From Arthrobacter gandavensis (lineage in GTDB: Bacteria > Actinomycetota > Actinomycetes > Actinomycetales > Micrococcaceae), in assembly GCF_015355785.1 (NCBI RefSeq), contig NZ_JADKYW010000005.1:933394-997393 (forward strand): DNA of 64,000 nt, given 5' to 3'. The notes beneath the pieces were generated by a model. That model was not told the origin of the DNA. It worked only from the letters and a program-made list of their open reading frames with translations, and did not search any database. Positions 23,401 through 31,917 of this stretch are shown piece after piece. A program made the translations under genes and the position numbers. Every line of letters starts with the position of its first letter. Positions within the stretch are counted from its first letter, which is position 1.

Positions 23401-24260
23401 TTGACCTGCTGGCCGAACCCCTGGCCTACGACTTCATGCTCCGCGCCCTGGCCACCGCCGTGACCGCATCGGTGGTGTGCGGGGTGCTCTCCTGCTGGCT
23501 GGTGCTGATTGGCTGGTCCCTGATGGGCGACGCCGTGTCCCATGCCGTGCTGCCCGGCGTCGTGCTGGCGTACGTGGCGGGTGCGCCGTTAGCGCTGGGT
23601 GCGATGCTCTTCGGGTTCCTGGCCGTCGGGTTGATCGGCCTGGTCCGCGATACCAGCCGGATCAAGGAGGATGCCGCGATCGGCATCGTCTTCACCACAC
23701 TGTTCGCCGCGGGACTGGTGCTGATCTCCGTGACACCTAGCCAGACGGACCTGAACCACATCATCTTCGGCAACCTCCTCGGTGTCAGCTCCGCGGACCT
23801 GGCGCAGGTCGCCGTCCTGGCCGGGCTGACCCTGGCCGTGCTGCTGTTCAAGCGCCGCGACTTCACCCTGTACGCGTTCGACCCAACCCAGGCCCACGCC
23901 GTCGGTCTCAATCCACGGCTGCTCGGCGCGGCGCTGCTGGGGCTGCTGGCGCTCACCTCCGTGGTCGCCCTGCAGGCCGTGGGCGTCATCCTGGTAGTCG
24001 CGATGCTGATCATCCCCGGCTCCACCGCCTACCTGCTCACCGACCGGTTCAGCCGCATGCTGCTGATCGCCCCGGCGCTGGCGGCGGGCTGCGCACTGGC
24101 CGGCATTTACGCCAGCTACTACCTGGACACCGCCACCGGCCCTATGGTGGTGCTGGCCCAGGGCGGAGTTTTCACCCTCGCGTACCTTTTCAGCCCACGC
24201 CAGGGGGTGCTTGGCCGTGCGGTCACCGCCCGGAAGCGGCGCCGTGCGGCAGCTGCCTGA
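23397..24260 (+). CDS. Manganese ABC transporter permease
   Basis: 287 residues, about eight TM segments, ABC-3 family. The coupling-helix region AFDPTQAHAVGLNPR and GDAVSHAVLPGVVLAY (with the conserved DAxSHAxLPG) are typical of Mn/Zn/Fe permeases. The GTG start overlaps the ATPase stop. The strongly basic end (RKRRRAAAA) is cytoplasmic. It completes the ABC importer with the two upstream genes. Confidence 0.92.
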   Translation: MIDLLAEPLAYDFMLRALATAVTASVVCGVLSCWLVLIGWSLMGDAVSHAVLPGVVLAYVAGAPLALGAMLFGFLAVGLIGLVRDTSRIKEDAAIGIVFTTLFAAGLVLISVTPSQTDLNHIIFGNLLGVSSADLAQVAVLAGLTLAVLLFKRRDFTLYAFDPTQAHAVGLNPRLLGAALLGLLALTSVVALQAVGVILVVAMLIIPGSTAYLLTDRFSRMLLIAPALAAGCALAGIYASYYLDTATGPMVVLAQGGVFTLAYLFSPRQGVLGRAVTARKRRRAAAA

Positions 24261-24275
24261 GCCTATGATGGGCGC

Positions 24276-24989
24276 ATGACTTCTGCGTCCACCGGTTCCG
24301 GCTCCCAGTCCCAGACCCTGTCCCGCGGGATCCAGGCACTGGAACTCCTGGCCGAATCGGAGACGCCGCTGACCATCGCCGAGCTCTCCGCCGGCCTGGG
24401 CGTGCACCGTTCCATCGCGTACCGGATCCTGCGCACCCTGGAGGCGCATTCGCTGGTGATGCGCGACGACGCGGGCCGGGTTTCAGCCGCCCCCGGACTC
24501 GCCGCGCTGGCCCGCGGAGTGTCCCGGGACCTGCAGTCCGCCGCGCTGCCGGAACTCACCGTGCTGGCGAACGAACTGTCCATGACCGCATTCATCGCCG
24601 TGTGGGACCAGCACGACTGCGTCACCCTGGTTGCCGTCGAACCCCGGCACAGCCGCACCGCGCTGATCCAGCGCCCGGGCACCCGCCACTCCTTTACCGC
24701 GGGCGCACCCGGCATCGCGATCCAGTCCGCGGTCTCCGAGGAGCACTGGAACCGCCTCGCCCCCGGCCAGCCGTACCGGGAAGAAGCCCGGCTGGCCCGC
24801 CGCCGCGGCTATGCCACCAGCCACAGCGAAGTGATCGACGGGGTAGGCTCGGTGGCCGTTCCGGTACAGGTGCCCGGCCAGCTCCCGGCGTCCCTGTCAG
24901 TTGTCTATTTCGGCACCGGGAAGGACGATGCCGGTATTGGCGCCCGGTTGATCGAAAGCGTGCAGCAGATCGAGGCGCAGCTGCACTAG
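24276..24989 (+). CDS. IclR-family transcriptional regulator
   Basis: 237 residues. The N-terminal winged helix-turn-helix (residues about 8-70, SRGIQALELLAESETPLTIA through GVHRSIAYRILRTLEAHSL) is followed by the IclR effector domain with ELSMTAFIAVWDQHDCVTLV and FTAGAPGIAIQS. TATGAT, a perfect -10 box, lies six bases before the ATG, so the gene is probably leaderless with its own promoter inside the end of the permease gene. The target is unknown; the upstream metal importer is not a usual IclR target. Confidence 0.88.
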   Translation: MTSASTGSGSQSQTLSRGIQALELLAESETPLTIAELSAGLGVHRSIAYRILRTLEAHSLVMRDDAGRVSAAPGLAALARGVSRDLQSAALPELTVLANELSMTAFIAVWDQHDCVTLVAVEPRHSRTALIQRPGTRHSFTAGAPGIAIQSAVSEEHWNRLAPGQPYREEARLARRRGYATSHSEVIDGVGSVAVPVQVPGQLPASLSVVYFGTGKDDAGIGARLIESVQQIEAQLH

Positions 24990-25135
24990 GTTTCGCCGGC
25001 TTTCGCTCCGGTTTGCAACATCTGCTCCGCGGCGCCGCGGAACGATCGCCCATAGCGGAGCGATTCCGTCCCCCATAGGGTTAGGCAAGTCTTCTCTTGC
25101 TGGAAACTGGGACGGAAGAGGCCTAAAACGAAAGC

Positions 25136-27100
25136 ATGGCCTCTTCTGAAGCGTCTCCGAAAACGGCGGCTTCCCGCCTGACATCCGCGGTCCGGAATTA
25201 TCCGGTGGTCGCGGCTACCGTGCTGGTGCTCGCCGTCGTCCTGATCCTGTGGGGAACCGGGGCCTCCGGCCCGGCACAGTGGATTGCCACCCTCTACACC
25301 CTTGGGATCGTAGGCATCACCGGTTACGGCATGGTGCAGGACATCAAGCGGGGCCACTGGGGCCTGGACATCCTGGCCGTCATCGCCATGCTCGCCACCA
25401 TTGCCGTTGGTGAATACCTGGCATCGCTGATCATCGTGCTGATGCTCTCCGGCGGCGAGGCGCTGGAGGACTACGCGGCCGGCCGGGCCAAGGGCGAACT
25501 CGATGCCCTGCTGGATCGCGCCCCGCAGATAGCACACCGGCTGCCGTCCGGGGCGGACACCGGGGGTAACGAAGCCTCCGGCAAACCCGCGGCCGAGCTG
25601 GCCGAGGACATTCCGGCCACCGAGGTGTCAGTGGGCGACGTGCTGCTGATCAAGCCGGCCGAAGTGGTGCCTGTGGACGGTGTGCTGCTCTCCCCCGCGG
25701 CGGCTTTCGATGAATCGTCCCTGACCGGTGAATCAATTCCGGTCTCCCGGTCCGAGGGGGACACGGTGATGAGCGGGTCGGTCAACGGAACGCACGCGGT
25801 GCGCATCCAGGCCACGGCGACGACGGCGGACAGCCAGTACCAGCGCATCGTCGCCCTGGTGCAGGAAGCCTCGGAGTCCCGGGCGCCGGTGGTGCGGCTG
25901 GCGGACCGTTTCGCCGTCCCCTTCACGATTGTCTCGCTGCTGATCGCCGGGGTGGCGTGGGCGGTGTCCGGTGATCCCGTGCGGTTCGCCGAGGTGCTGG
26001 TGCTCGCCACCCCGTGCCCGCTGCTGATCGCGGCACCGGTGGCGTTCATGGGCGGAATGAGCCGCTGCGCGCGGCACGGCATCATCGTCAAGGGCGGGGC
26101 CACGCTGGAACAGCTCGCCGCGGCCCGCAGCGCCGCGTTCGACAAGACGGGAACACTCACCTACGGCCGGCCGGAGCTGGTCTCGGTGAACCCGGTCAAC
26201 GGCTTCACAGCCAACGAGCTGCTAGGACTGGCCGCATCTGCGGAGCAGTACTCCTCCCACGTGCTCGCCGCGTCCGTGCTGGCTTCCGCCGCGGAGCGCG
26301 GCCTGCCGGTCCAGCCGGCGGAGACCGCCCAGGAGGTGGCGACCAACGGCGTCGAAGCCTTCATTGCCGGACGGACCGTGCGCGTTGGCAAGCGCCGGTT
26401 CATTGAGGAAGTGGACGGCTCAACGCAGGCCGTGGACCTAGCTCCGGGTCAGATGGTGGTGTACCTCAGCGTGGACGGGCGCTTCGCCGGCACCCTGATC
26501 CTGAGCGACACGGCCCGCGACAACGCCGCAGCCACCCTGGAGCGGCTGCGCGGACTGGGAATCCAGGAGACCGTGATGCTCACCGGCGACGGCATGGCCA
26601 CCGCGGAGAGCATGGGCCGCACGGTGGGAATCTCCTCGGTGCGTGCCGAACTGCTGCCGGAGGACAAGGTGAAGGCCGTCGCCGAGCTGCCGCTGCGCCC
26701 GGTGATTATGGTGGGCGACGGCGTCAATGACGCGCCCGTACTGGCGGCCGCCGACGTCGGCATCGCCATGGGTGCCCGCGGGTCGACCGCCGCCAGCGAA
26801 TCGGCAGACGCCGTGATCGTCGCCGATGACATCTCCAAGGTCGCCACCGCGATGGACATCAGCAGGCGGACCATGCGGGTGGCCCTGGGCAGCATCTGGC
26901 TGGGCATCGTCCTCAGCGTGGTGCTGATGCTGGTGGCTGCATTCGGGTTCATTCCGGCCGTGGCCGGCGCGCTCACCCAGGAGCTCGTGGACCTGGCTAC
27001 CATCCTCAATGCCCTGCGCGCCCTGCACGGGAAGACCTTCTTCCGGCGCAGCACCAAACCCGCCGCCGCTGCCCCGGCTACGGTGGCGGGCCCGGTGTAG
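25136..27100 (+). CDS. P1B-type heavy-metal ATPase with TPC motif
   Basis: 654 residues. It has no N-terminal HMA domain, six core TM helices and two short N-terminal ones. The catalytic elements are SSLTGESIPVS (actuator), the intramembrane TPCPLLIAAP at about residue 292, the phosphorylated Asp in AFDKTGTLT (about 336) and VGDGVNDAP. The last TM region has QELVDLATILNALRAL. The TPC motif, instead of CPC or SPC, matches the little-studied P1B-5-like group, in which Ni, Fe or Co export has been proposed. The hemerythrin-like tail known from some members is absent here. The metal is undetermined. Confidence 0.88.
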   Translation: MASSEASPKTAASRLTSAVRNYPVVAATVLVLAVVLILWGTGASGPAQWIATLYTLGIVGITGYGMVQDIKRGHWGLDILAVIAMLATIAVGEYLASLIIVLMLSGGEALEDYAAGRAKGELDALLDRAPQIAHRLPSGADTGGNEASGKPAAELAEDIPATEVSVGDVLLIKPAEVVPVDGVLLSPAAAFDESSLTGESIPVSRSEGDTVMSGSVNGTHAVRIQATATTADSQYQRIVALVQEASESRAPVVRLADRFAVPFTIVSLLIAGVAWAVSGDPVRFAEVLVLATPCPLLIAAPVAFMGGMSRCARHGIIVKGGATLEQLAAARSAAFDKTGTLTYGRPELVSVNPVNGFTANELLGLAASAEQYSSHVLAASVLASAAERGLPVQPAETAQEVATNGVEAFIAGRTVRVGKRRFIEEVDGSTQAVDLAPGQMVVYLSVDGRFAGTLILSDTARDNAAATLERLRGLGIQETVMLTGDGMATAESMGRTVGISSVRAELLPEDKVKAVAELPLRPVIMVGDGVNDAPVLAAADVGIAMGARGSTAASESADAVIVADDISKVATAMDISRRTMRVALGSIWLGIVLSVVLMLVAAFGFIPAVAGALTQELVDLATILNALRALHGKTFFRRSTKPAAAAPATVAGPV

Positions 27101-27294
27101 CTCGTGGCGAGCACCGGAGCTGACATTCAGCGCGCACTGGACGCGGCCGCCGGATTGCAGGATGCCAGGGCCGGAGACAGTCATGAACGCAGACCGACGC
27201 CGCCTGGCCACGAAGCCCTGCTGAGGACACCGGGCTGCTCTGGCGGCACCGGTTCTCCGGCAGTACATTTGCCGGCAGACCGGAGGAGGACGGC

Positions 27295-27753
27295 ATGGCT
27301 GAAACAGCTCAGTTCAAGAAGATCATTGTGGGAGTAGATGGCTCGGACAGCTCTGTCCAGGCGCTTCTTCAAGCCCAGGCACTCGCCGTGCCGCTGGACG
27401 TGCCGGTCGAAGCGGTCACGTGCTGGGAAATCCCGCAGCTGTACGACCGGTATGTTGTCCTGCAGGCGGAAGACTTCCGGGAAGGCGCTGAAAAAGTGCA
27501 GCGGGATGCCCTTGCCAAGGCGTTCGGCAACCAGGTGCCCCACAACGTCACGGCCCGCCTGATCCACGGCAATCCCAAAGCAGCGCTCATCGGGGAAAGC
27601 AAAAACGCCTCCATGCTGGTTCTCGGGCGGCGCGGCCGCGGCCGCTTCGCCGGCCACCTGTTTGGTTCCGTGAGCTCCTACCTGGTGGGCCACGCCGCAT
27701 GCCCGGTGCTGGTGGTACAGCCTCCGGGTGCCGGAGAGGTAACCTCCGCCTGA
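27295..27753 (+). CDS. Universal stress protein (UspA family)
   Basis: 152 residues behind GGAGG. It begins FKKIIVGVDGSDSSVQALLQ and has the ATP-binding motif GRRGRGRFAGHLFGSVSSYLVGH, i.e. G-x2-G-x9-G-[ST], followed by CPVLVVQP. It therefore belongs to the ATP-binding class. It lies about 190 bases after the P1B ATPase on the same strand and may be co-expressed with it. USPs bind ATP and modulate stress survival, and the partner is unknown. Confidence 0.9.
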   Translation: MAETAQFKKIIVGVDGSDSSVQALLQAQALAVPLDVPVEAVTCWEIPQLYDRYVVLQAEDFREGAEKVQRDALAKAFGNQVPHNVTARLIHGNPKAALIGESKNASMLVLGRRGRGRFAGHLFGSVSSYLVGHAACPVLVVQPPGAGEVTSA

Positions 27754-27881
27754 TCCATTGAACGCTGACGGCGGCCGCAGCGGCGTCATAATGTACTCCT
27801 TCATTGAAGGGCTGTTCCGGGCCCGAATACGATGGCGGATCATCGTTTGAATACCCACCGCCACAGATCCGGGAACTGACA

Positions 27882-29315
27882 ATGTCTGCACTGATTGCGC
27901 CTGAGGGCCTGCCCCGCCCCGTTGTTTCCGCCGACGACGCCGTCCGGCTGGCCGGGGATTTCTATGGCCTGGACGTGGCCGGCATCAAGGAACTGGGTAG
28001 CCAGCAGGACCGCAACTTCCGGCTGACCGCCGCAGACGGGTCGAACGTGCTGCTGAAAATCAGCAATCCGGCTTTCTCCCGCGCCGAGATCGAGGCGCAG
28101 AACGCCGCCATGGAATGCCTCACCGCAGCCGGGTTCAGCACCCCGCTTCCGCTGGCCTCCGTCAGCGGCAAACTGGTGGAAACCGCCGTGCTGGACGGGC
28201 GGGAGCACTGCCTGCGCCTGCTGAGCTACGTCGAGGGAACACCGGTCATCGACCGGCCGCACCTGGGACCGGCCCTGCGGTCCGCTCTGGGCGATTGGCT
28301 GGGCCGGGCCAGCGCTGCGCTGGCCGGGCTGGACAGCCCCGGGCTGGACCGGTTCCTGCAGTGGGATTTGCGGCACGGCGAGGACGTGGTGGCTGCGCTG
28401 CTGTCCTTCGTCCGCGAGGAGTGGAAGCGGGACCTGCTGCTGCAGACACTGGAGCGCATCAGTGCTTCCCTGGCGCCGCTAAAGGACCGGCTGCCGGTGC
28501 AGGCCGTGCACGGCGACCTGACGGATGACAACATCGTCGGCACTGCCGGACCACACGGGGATGTGGAACTGGCCGGCATCATCGACTTCAGCGACGCGAT
28601 GTACAGCTGGCGGGTGGCCGAACTGGCCGTCGGCTGCTCCGCCCTTTTCCATCATGACCCGGCCAGTCCGCTGACCGTGCTGCCCATGATCCGCGCCTTC
28701 CACGCGCAGGCACCGCTGTCCGACGCCGAGGTGCGGGCACTATGGCCGCTGATCGTGCTGCGGGGTGCGGTGCTGGCGGTCAGCGGCGAACACCAGGTCA
28801 CCATCGACGCCGGAAACGACTACGCCTCCGACGCCCTGGACCGGGAATGGGCCATGTTCGAGGTCCCGGCCCGCTATGACTGGAACGCTGCCGAGGCGTC
28901 CATTCGGATGGCGCTGGGGATGGAGCTGGCCGCCCCGGCCGACACCTCGGCCTGGCTGCCGCTGCTGCCCGAACTGCCTGCTCCGGTCCCGGTGGACTTC
29001 AGCTGGGACAGCGAGGAGTTCCGCAACGGGTCCTGGCTCGACGGCCCAGCCGAAGAAGAGCGCATCCTCGCCGATGCGTCTGCCGCGGGTGCCGCGCTGA
29101 CCCGCTTCGGCGAAGCCCGCCTCACCCGCGCCGCTGCCAACGATGCCGAGCGACCATGGCCCTCGCCGTCGAACTCCGTGCCGGCTCGCCGGCGGCCGTC
29201 CACGCCCCGTTTTCCGGAACCCTGGCCGCCCCGGACGGAACTGTCCGGCTGGAAGGCGCTGACGCCGCCGTCGTGCTTTCCGGCCTCCGGCTGGACGCGC
29301 AAGACGGGCCGGTAG
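27882..29315 (+). CDS. N-terminal part of a frameshifted phosphotransferase/aminotransferase fusion (APH domain)
   Basis: The first part of what should be one large protein. Residues about 20-330 form an aminoglycoside-phosphotransferase-like kinase domain with DRNFRLTAADGSNVLLKIS (ATP-binding Lys), the Brenner motif HGDLTDDNIV (about 210-219) and IIDFSDAMYSWRVAEL. The true frame is left near residue 424 (29140-29155). From there the sequence to the stop at 29315 is Pro/Arg-rich and out of frame. A net +1 base near 29150 would join it to the frame beginning at 29156, giving a 965-residue protein. Homologous fusions phosphorylate and then deaminate or cleave an amino alcohol or hydroxylysine-like substrate; that role is inferred from related AGPHD/AGXT2L-type systems. 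Confidence 0.8.
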   Translation: MSALIAPEGLPRPVVSADDAVRLAGDFYGLDVAGIKELGSQQDRNFRLTAADGSNVLLKISNPAFSRAEIEAQNAAMECLTAAGFSTPLPLASVSGKLVETAVLDGREHCLRLLSYVEGTPVIDRPHLGPALRSALGDWLGRASAALAGLDSPGLDRFLQWDLRHGEDVVAALLSFVREEWKRDLLLQTLERISASLAPLKDRLPVQAVHGDLTDDNIVGTAGPHGDVELAGIIDFSDAMYSWRVAELAVGCSALFHHDPASPLTVLPMIRAFHAQAPLSDAEVRALWPLIVLRGAVLAVSGEHQVTIDAGNDYASDALDREWAMFEVPARYDWNAAEASIRMALGMELAAPADTSAWLPLLPELPAPVPVDFSWDSEEFRNGSWLDGPAEEERILADASAAGAALTRFGEARLTRAAANDAERPWPSPSNSVPARRRPSTPRFPEPWPPRTELSGWKALTPPSCFPASGWTRKTGR

Positions 29316-30778
29316 ACGCCGGCGCCCGGCTTGGAACCGCGGACCGGCTGACCGTGTGGGTGCAGCTGCCGGGGGCTTATCCCGCGCCCGGAACGCCGCC
29401 GCGGTTCGTCAAGGCGTCCGAGTTCCCCGGCTTCTCCGCGGGGTTCCTGGATCCGTCGCCGCTGTTCGGCCTCCGTGCGGCCGCACCCGCCGCGGACGAG
29501 TCCCTGCTGGAGCGCCGGACGCACGCCTACGATGCCCTGCAGTCGCACTACTATGACGCCCCGCCGAGGATCGAGCGCGGCTGGAAAGAGCACCTGATCA
29601 GCACCTCGGGCCGGCACTACCTGGACATGGTGAACAACGTGACCGCGCTGGGCCACGGGCACCCGGTGGTTGCGGAGACCGCAGCACGGCAGTGGCGGCG
29701 GCTGAACACGAACTCGCGGTTCCACTACGCCTCCGTGGCCGAGCTGTCCGAGCGGCTGCTGGCCAAGGTTCCGGAGACTTTCGATACGGTGCTGCTGGTC
29801 AACAGCGGTTCCGAGGCCGTGGAACTGGCGCTGCGGCTGGCCAAGGCGTTTACCGGCCGAGCGGACGTACTGTGCGTGCACGAGTCCTACCACGGCTGGT
29901 CATTGGGCGCCGACGCAGTTTCCACCTCCGTCTCGGACAATCCGCGGGCGCTTGAAACCCGGCCGGACTGGGTCCACATCGCCGACGCGCCAAACGCCTA
30001 CCGCGGCCGCCACCGCGGCGAGGGCGCGGGTGCGGCCTACGCCGCCGACGTCGTACGCCAGCTGCGGCAGCTAAACGACGCCGGTACTCCGGTTGGCACG
30101 TTCATCGCCGAGCCGCGCAACGGCAACGCCGGAGCGATCGGCACGCCGCCGGGTTACCTGCAGCAGGTGTACGCCGCGGTCCGGGCGCAGGGCGGGGTGA
30201 ACATCTGCGACGAGGTACAGATGGGCTACGGACGACTCGGCAGGCACTTCTGGGGCTTCGAAGAACACGGCGTGCTGCCGGACATCATCACCATGGCCAA
30301 GGCGATGGGCAACGGACATCCGCTCGGCGCGGTGATCACCCGGAAAGAAATCGCCGCCGCCCTGGCCGATGAGGGCTCGTTCTTCTCCTCCGGCGGCGGC
30401 AGCACGCTCAGCAGCCGGATCGGCGTCACGGTGCTGGACGTGATCGAGAAGGAGCGGCTGCAGGAAAACGCCGACGCCGTGGGGCAGCTGCTCACCGACG
30501 GGTTCCGCGAACTGATGGCCCGGCATGCCCTGATCGGTGCGGTGCACGGCATGGGCCTGTACCAGGGCGTGGAGTTCGTCCGGGACCGGCAGACGCTGGA
30601 ACCGGCCACCGAGGAGACCCGTGCAATCTGCGAGCGCATGCTGGAGCTCGGGGTGATTGTGCTGCCCACCGGGGACCGGCAGAACATCCTCAAGGTGAAG
30701 CCGCCGCTGTGCTTCACGTCGGAGAGCGCGCTGTTCTTCCTGTCCATGCTGGACCGGGTGCTGACCGAAGGCTGGTGA
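29156..30778 (+). CDS. C-terminal part of the same fusion: M23-like segment plus class III aminotransferase
   Basis: 540 residues. The first about 95 form a peptidase-M23/biotinyl-like beta domain (AVHAPFSGTLAAPDG). The rest is a class III PLP aminotransferase: MVNNVTALGHGHPVV, NSGSEAVELALRLAK (phosphate site), HESYHGWS, ICDEVQMGYGRLG and the PLP-Lys segment ITMAKAMGNGHPLGA. The ATG at 29156 lacks a ribosome site and starts inside the M23-like region, so the real start is the upstream APH frame. If translated alone, the aminotransferase domain would be intact. A one-base loss or sequence error near 29150 is the simplest explanation. Confidence 0.85.
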   Translation: MALAVELRAGSPAAVHAPFSGTLAAPDGTVRLEGADAAVVLSGLRLDAQDGPVDAGARLGTADRLTVWVQLPGAYPAPGTPPRFVKASEFPGFSAGFLDPSPLFGLRAAAPAADESLLERRTHAYDALQSHYYDAPPRIERGWKEHLISTSGRHYLDMVNNVTALGHGHPVVAETAARQWRRLNTNSRFHYASVAELSERLLAKVPETFDTVLLVNSGSEAVELALRLAKAFTGRADVLCVHESYHGWSLGADAVSTSVSDNPRALETRPDWVHIADAPNAYRGRHRGEGAGAAYAADVVRQLRQLNDAGTPVGTFIAEPRNGNAGAIGTPPGYLQQVYAAVRAQGGVNICDEVQMGYGRLGRHFWGFEEHGVLPDIITMAKAMGNGHPLGAVITRKEIAAALADEGSFFSSGGGSTLSSRIGVTVLDVIEKERLQENADAVGQLLTDGFRELMARHALIGAVHGMGLYQGVEFVRDRQTLEPATEETRAICERMLELGVIVLPTGDRQNILKVKPPLCFTSESALFFLSMLDRVLTEGW

Positions 30779-30893
30779 GCCCGCCCGGGCCGCCAAAACG
30801 CGTACTGTACGCTGTCCAATTATCAGGTCACCGTGGACCAGCCGCCGTTCCCAGAACGCCTGGCAGCTGGACTGCCAGATTCCGGGAGGCACC

Positions 30894-31319
30894 ATGCGCT
30901 TGAAAAACCTCGCCGCCGTCGGCGCCGCGGCCCTGCTGCTGGGCGGCTGTTCCCAGGCCGCCCCGACGGAGCAGCTTCCACCGGTACAGGACCGGCTGCC
31001 CGTCCACCCCGCCCCGGAGACGGGACTGGGTGCCATTGAGGGCTTCTCCTCCTCCGGTGTAACGTCCACCTTCGTCTCCGAGGGCCAGACGGTCGCCGCG
31101 TATCTTGCCTGCGGGTCCGAGGGCGCGTCCCAAACTGAGGGTGAACTGCGCCTGCGGGTGACCGGGCAGGAGGCCCGCACGGTGCCCTGCGGCACCACGG
31201 AAAACCCCACCCGCACGCTCTTTGACAACTTCCCGCGGGGCTCCGAGTTTGATGTCACCGTCGAGTCCGTGGATGAGCCGCTGTCCTTTGCGCTCGTCCT
31301 CACCGACGCCACCCGCTAG
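30894..31319 (+). CDS. Hypothetical lipoprotein
   Basis: 141 residues. A signal peptide ends in the lipobox LLGGC (Cys about residue 19), so it is anchored at the outer face of the membrane. The mature part has two further Cys (YLACGSEG and VPCGTT) that probably form a disulfide in a small beta domain. No family recognised. GGGAGG precedes the ATG. It is followed 18 bases later by the TOPRIM gene, though a separate promoter signature precedes that gene. Confidence 0.7.
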   Translation: MRLKNLAAVGAAALLLGGCSQAAPTEQLPPVQDRLPVHPAPETGLGAIEGFSSSGVTSTFVSEGQTVAAYLACGSEGASQTEGELRLRVTGQEARTVPCGTTENPTRTLFDNFPRGSEFDVTVESVDEPLSFALVLTDATR

Positions 31320-31337
31320 GGCCGCCATACTGGAGGC

Positions 31338-31895
31338 ATGCGCGCGACGACGGTCCTGGTGGAAGGCGAAAGCGACCGGCTGGCACTCCAGGTACTCGCC
31401 GGCCACTCCGGCCTTGACCCCGCGGCGGAAAACATCACCGTGGTGCCGATGGGCGGCGTCACCAACATCGCCCGGTTCCTGGCCCGGTACGGGCCCGACG
31501 GCGCCGGCCACCGGCTGCTCGGGCTCTGCGACGAAGCTGAGGCCTGGTACGTCCGGCGGGCGTTGGACCGGGCGGGCATCGGCTCCGGAGACCTGCCGGG
31601 GCGGGGGTTCCAGGTCTGCCGGACGGACCTCGAAGACGAGCTGATCCGGGCACTCGGTGCCGGCGTCGTAGTGGACATCATTGCCGCTGAGGGCGAGCTT
31701 GGGTCCTTCCGGCTCCTGCAGCGCCAGCCTTCGCTCAGGAAGCTGACCGTGGAGGAGCAGCTGCACCGCTTCCTGGCCGGCCGGTCCGGCAACAAGATCC
31801 GCTACGCACCGCTGCTGGTGGGCGCCCTGGCTCCGGCGGACGTTCCGGACCCCTTGGCCCGCCTTGCGGCGGCATGTCGGTCCGCCGAAGACTGA
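31338..31895 (+). CDS. Solitary TOPRIM-domain protein (OLD-nuclease-like)
   Basis: 185 residues. The sequence VLVEGESDRLALQVLAG carries the TOPRIM Glu. RLLGLCDEAEAWYVRRAL has the acidic D-x-x-E pair in place of the usual DxD, and CRTDLEDELIRALG follows. It matches the C-terminal TOPRIM half of OLD-type endonucleases without their N-terminal ABC ATPase. Such stand-alone versions are common in actinobacteria, often annotated ATP-dependent endonuclease. CATACT six bases before the ATG suggests leaderless expression, although GGAGG also lies close. Function unknown. No ATPase or UvrD partner is near. Confidence 0.75.
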   Translation: MRATTVLVEGESDRLALQVLAGHSGLDPAAENITVVPMGGVTNIARFLARYGPDGAGHRLLGLCDEAEAWYVRRALDRAGIGSGDLPGRGFQVCRTDLEDELIRALGAGVVVDIIAAEGELGSFRLLQRQPSLRKLTVEEQLHRFLAGRSGNKIRYAPLLVGALAPADVPDPLARLAAACRSAED

Positions 31896-31917
31896 CTCTG
31901 CACCCTAGGCTGTCCGG

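Noticed and set aside
25085-25100. GCAAG/CTTGC palindrome before the P1B ATPase as a metal operator
   Set aside because: Arms are only 5 bp and no adjacent regulator or known site supports it.
27882-30778. Aminotransferase/kinase fusion as part of an antibiotic biosynthetic cluster
   Set aside because: Neighbouring genes are a stress protein and a lipoprotein; no synthase, tailoring or resistance genes nearby.
31338-31895. TOPRIM protein as a Gabija-type or other OLD defence system
   Set aside because: No ABC ATPase domain, no UvrD-like helicase partner, and neighbours are a lipoprotein and a GT87 enzyme; no defence island.
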